Origin: Tunicatimonas sp964551335
GTDB lineage: Bacteria; Bacteroidota; Bacteroidia; Cytophagales; Cyclobacteriaceae
DNA: 64,000 nucleotides
Direction of reading: 5' to 3'
Assembly (NCBI GenBank): GCA_964551335.1
Contig: CAZKCO010000017.1
Location: 46,719-110,718 of the forward strand
Under the pieces are notes generated by a model that was not told where the DNA came from, ran no database searches, and saw only the letters and a program-made list of their open reading frames with translations. Positions 62,905 to 64,000 of this stretch are shown piece by piece. How positions within the stretch are numbered: position 1 is the stretch's first letter; every line of letters starts with the position of its first letter. The position numbers and the translations under genes were made by a program.

Positions 62905-63936
62905 TCATACAGGAGACAATAAGACTTTAACGGCTTGTTTTTCTTCCATTAGATCAAAACCCTGGCGCCATTCAGACAGGGGAAAGCGATGGGTGATGAC
63001 ATCACTTAGATTTAATGTTTGCTGCCCCAAGATTTGCATAGTTCGTCGCCAGGTTTCTTTAGTGTACCCTACTGAACCACTTATCTGCAACTGCCGAAAA
63101 GCCACTAAATCCCAGGGAAGTGTCAGGTCGCGGCCAAAGTGCCCTACCTGCACATAGTGGCCCAGCGGGCGTAGCGACTCCATACAATTGCGTACCGAGG
63201 CCTCGGCTCCCGCCGTTTCAATCGCCAGAGCCACTCCCTGCCCGTCGGTTTCAGATGTAATCACTTCCGCTAGATTTTCTTGATCAACCACCACGGTACG
63301 GGCGGCACCGTACTTTCTAGCTATTTCCAGACGAAGATCATCCTCACTAGTGCCCGCTACAATTACTTTTAGGCCGTGGGCTATAAGCATCTTCAGACAC
63401 AACAAACCAATGGGTCCCGGCCCTGAAAGTAATACCACGTCCCCCAATCGGAATGAGGCTATCTCTTCCACCACGTGAACCGCCACGGCTAATGGTTCTA
63501 CCAAAGCGCCGAACTCCATTGATACTCCATCGGGGATTTTGAATAGCTGATCGGGACGCACTGCCGCATATTTAGTAAATGCTCCGTTTACTCCATGTCC
63601 CATTCCTCTACGGTTGGCACAAAACATAAACTCTCCCCGCTCACAATACTCACATCGCCCGCACTGCACGGCCGTAGCTCCCAGTACACTAAATGTGTCA
63701 CCCAGCTTCACGTCTCTAACTTCAGACCCAACTTCAACTACTCGTCCTGAAAACTCATGTCCTAGTATCACGGGAGGATAATTACGGAAAGTATCGTGGT
63801 ACACATGGAGGTCGGTACCACAAATTCCGCAATGAGCAATTTCAATAACCACTTGATTATTGACCATTTTAGGTTCGGCCATATCCCGTAACTCTACATG
63901 TCCCGGACCTTTCTGGTATTTTACTAATGCTTGCAT
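62905..63936 (-). CDS. zinc-dependent alcohol dehydrogenase (sorbitol/threonine dehydrogenase type)
   Basis: 343 residues. The catalytic zinc ligand Cys is in AHCGICGTDLHVYHD, the GHE motif in VILGHEFSGRVVEVG, and the structural zinc lobe is CGRCEYCERGEFMFC. NAD motif VVLLSGPGPIGLLCLKML. The type fits polyol or threonine dehydrogenases. Its upstream region consists of the octanucleotide repeat at the window end, which could influence its promoter. Confidence 0.93.
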   Translation of the reverse strand: MQALVKYQKGPGHVELRDMAEPKMVNNQVVIEIAHCGICGTDLHVYHDTFRNYPPVILGHEFSGRVVEVGSEVRDVKLGDTFSVLGATAVQCGRCEYCERGEFMFCANRRGMGHGVNGAFTKYAAVRPDQLFKIPDGVSMEFGALVEPLAVAVHVVEEIASFRLGDVVLLSGPGPIGLLCLKMLIAHGLKVIVAGTSEDDLRLEIARKYGAARTVVVDQENLAEVITSETDGQGVALAIETAGAEASVRNCMESLRPLGHYVQVGHFGRDLTLPWDLVAFRQLQISGSVGYTKETWRRTMQILGQQTLNLSDVITHRFPLSEWRQGFDLMEEKQAVKVLLSPV

Positions 63937-63945
63937 AGTATAAAA

Positions 63946-64000
63946 GTGTTCAGGTGTTCAGGTGTTCAGGTGTTCAGGTGTTCAGGTGTTCAGGTGTTCA
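63946..64000. repeat. octanucleotide tandem repeat (GTGTTCAG)n, runs off the window
   Basis: 55 bases made of almost seven exact GTGTTCAG units, starting 10 bp upstream of the alcohol dehydrogenase start codon. The total number is not known because the window ends inside it. Confidence 0.95.

Noticed and set aside
1..64000. tRNA, rRNA, prophage, replication origin
   Set aside because: No cloverleaf-like or rRNA-like stretches, phage structural genes or dnaA-box clusters were seen.

Overview
The window reads as part of a chromosome of a Bacteroidota bacterium, most likely a marine or surface-associated member of the Cytophagales. The evidence is a type IX secretion C-terminal sorting domain on a GH5 glycosidase, LytS/LytTR two-component genes, an OstA-like protein, PorT-type beta-barrels, Bacteroidota promoter -7 boxes (TAnnTTTG), DUF1080/DUF1501/PSD1-type secreted proteins and many lipoproteins with a short N-terminus ending in Cys. 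No rRNA, tRNA, CRISPR array or phage structural gene was seen.

Layout. 1-2.1 kb: a small oxidative or detoxification operon (alpha/beta hydrolase, carboxymuconolactone decarboxylase, cupin). 2.6-5.6 kb: a minus-strand operon of an MscS-like channel, a soluble MgtE_N/CBS protein and full MgtE. 5.7-6.4 kb: a decayed AraC regulator and a fused remnant. 6.5-14.4 kb: sirtuin, efflux adaptor, nucleoside permease, OmpH, DUF2807, LytS/LytR and Uma2. 14.6-27.4 kb: secreted catabolic genes (an unrecognised duplicated-module protein, amidohydrolase, GH5, bicupin, PQQ-type sugar dehydrogenase, PSD1 cytochrome plus DUF1501). 27.4-30.2 kb: Crp/Fnr regulator, small membrane proteins and an IS110-family element beside REP-like repeats. 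30.2-40.3 kb: acetylxylan esterase, a fusion of two cyclic-nucleotide domains to an acyltransferase, methyltransferase plus DUF1080, DUF4126, a MITE, amidohydrolase and sulfatase.

40.3-48.6 kb is an accessory island. Its centre (42.4-45.6 kb) has the organisation of an integron gene-cassette array without an integrase. Three successive cassettes (Rpn-type nuclease, a secreted protein, a RelBE-like toxin-antitoxin pair) each begin with a GTTRRRY-type core whose exact or near-exact reverse complement lies 4-20 bases after the last stop codon of the same cassette. One attC-like site is complete and folds as a long imperfect hairpin. A 319-bp direct repeat ends at the predicted crossover base. 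Around the array are a 41-bp-period array of AATC-N3-GATT dyads, two broken copies of the same enolase-superfamily gene tail, and four mosaic palindromes built from interchangeable GC-rich hairpin modules.

48.8-64 kb returns to ordinary chromosome: epimerase, carboxynorspermidine-synthase-like enzyme, MarR, proA, GH43 with a structured leader or sRNA upstream, an SLC12-type transporter, malate dehydrogenase, a CNB protein, tilS, an OstA-like protein, and an SDR/zinc-alcohol-dehydrogenase pair. The window ends in an octanucleotide tandem repeat upstream of the alcohol dehydrogenase.
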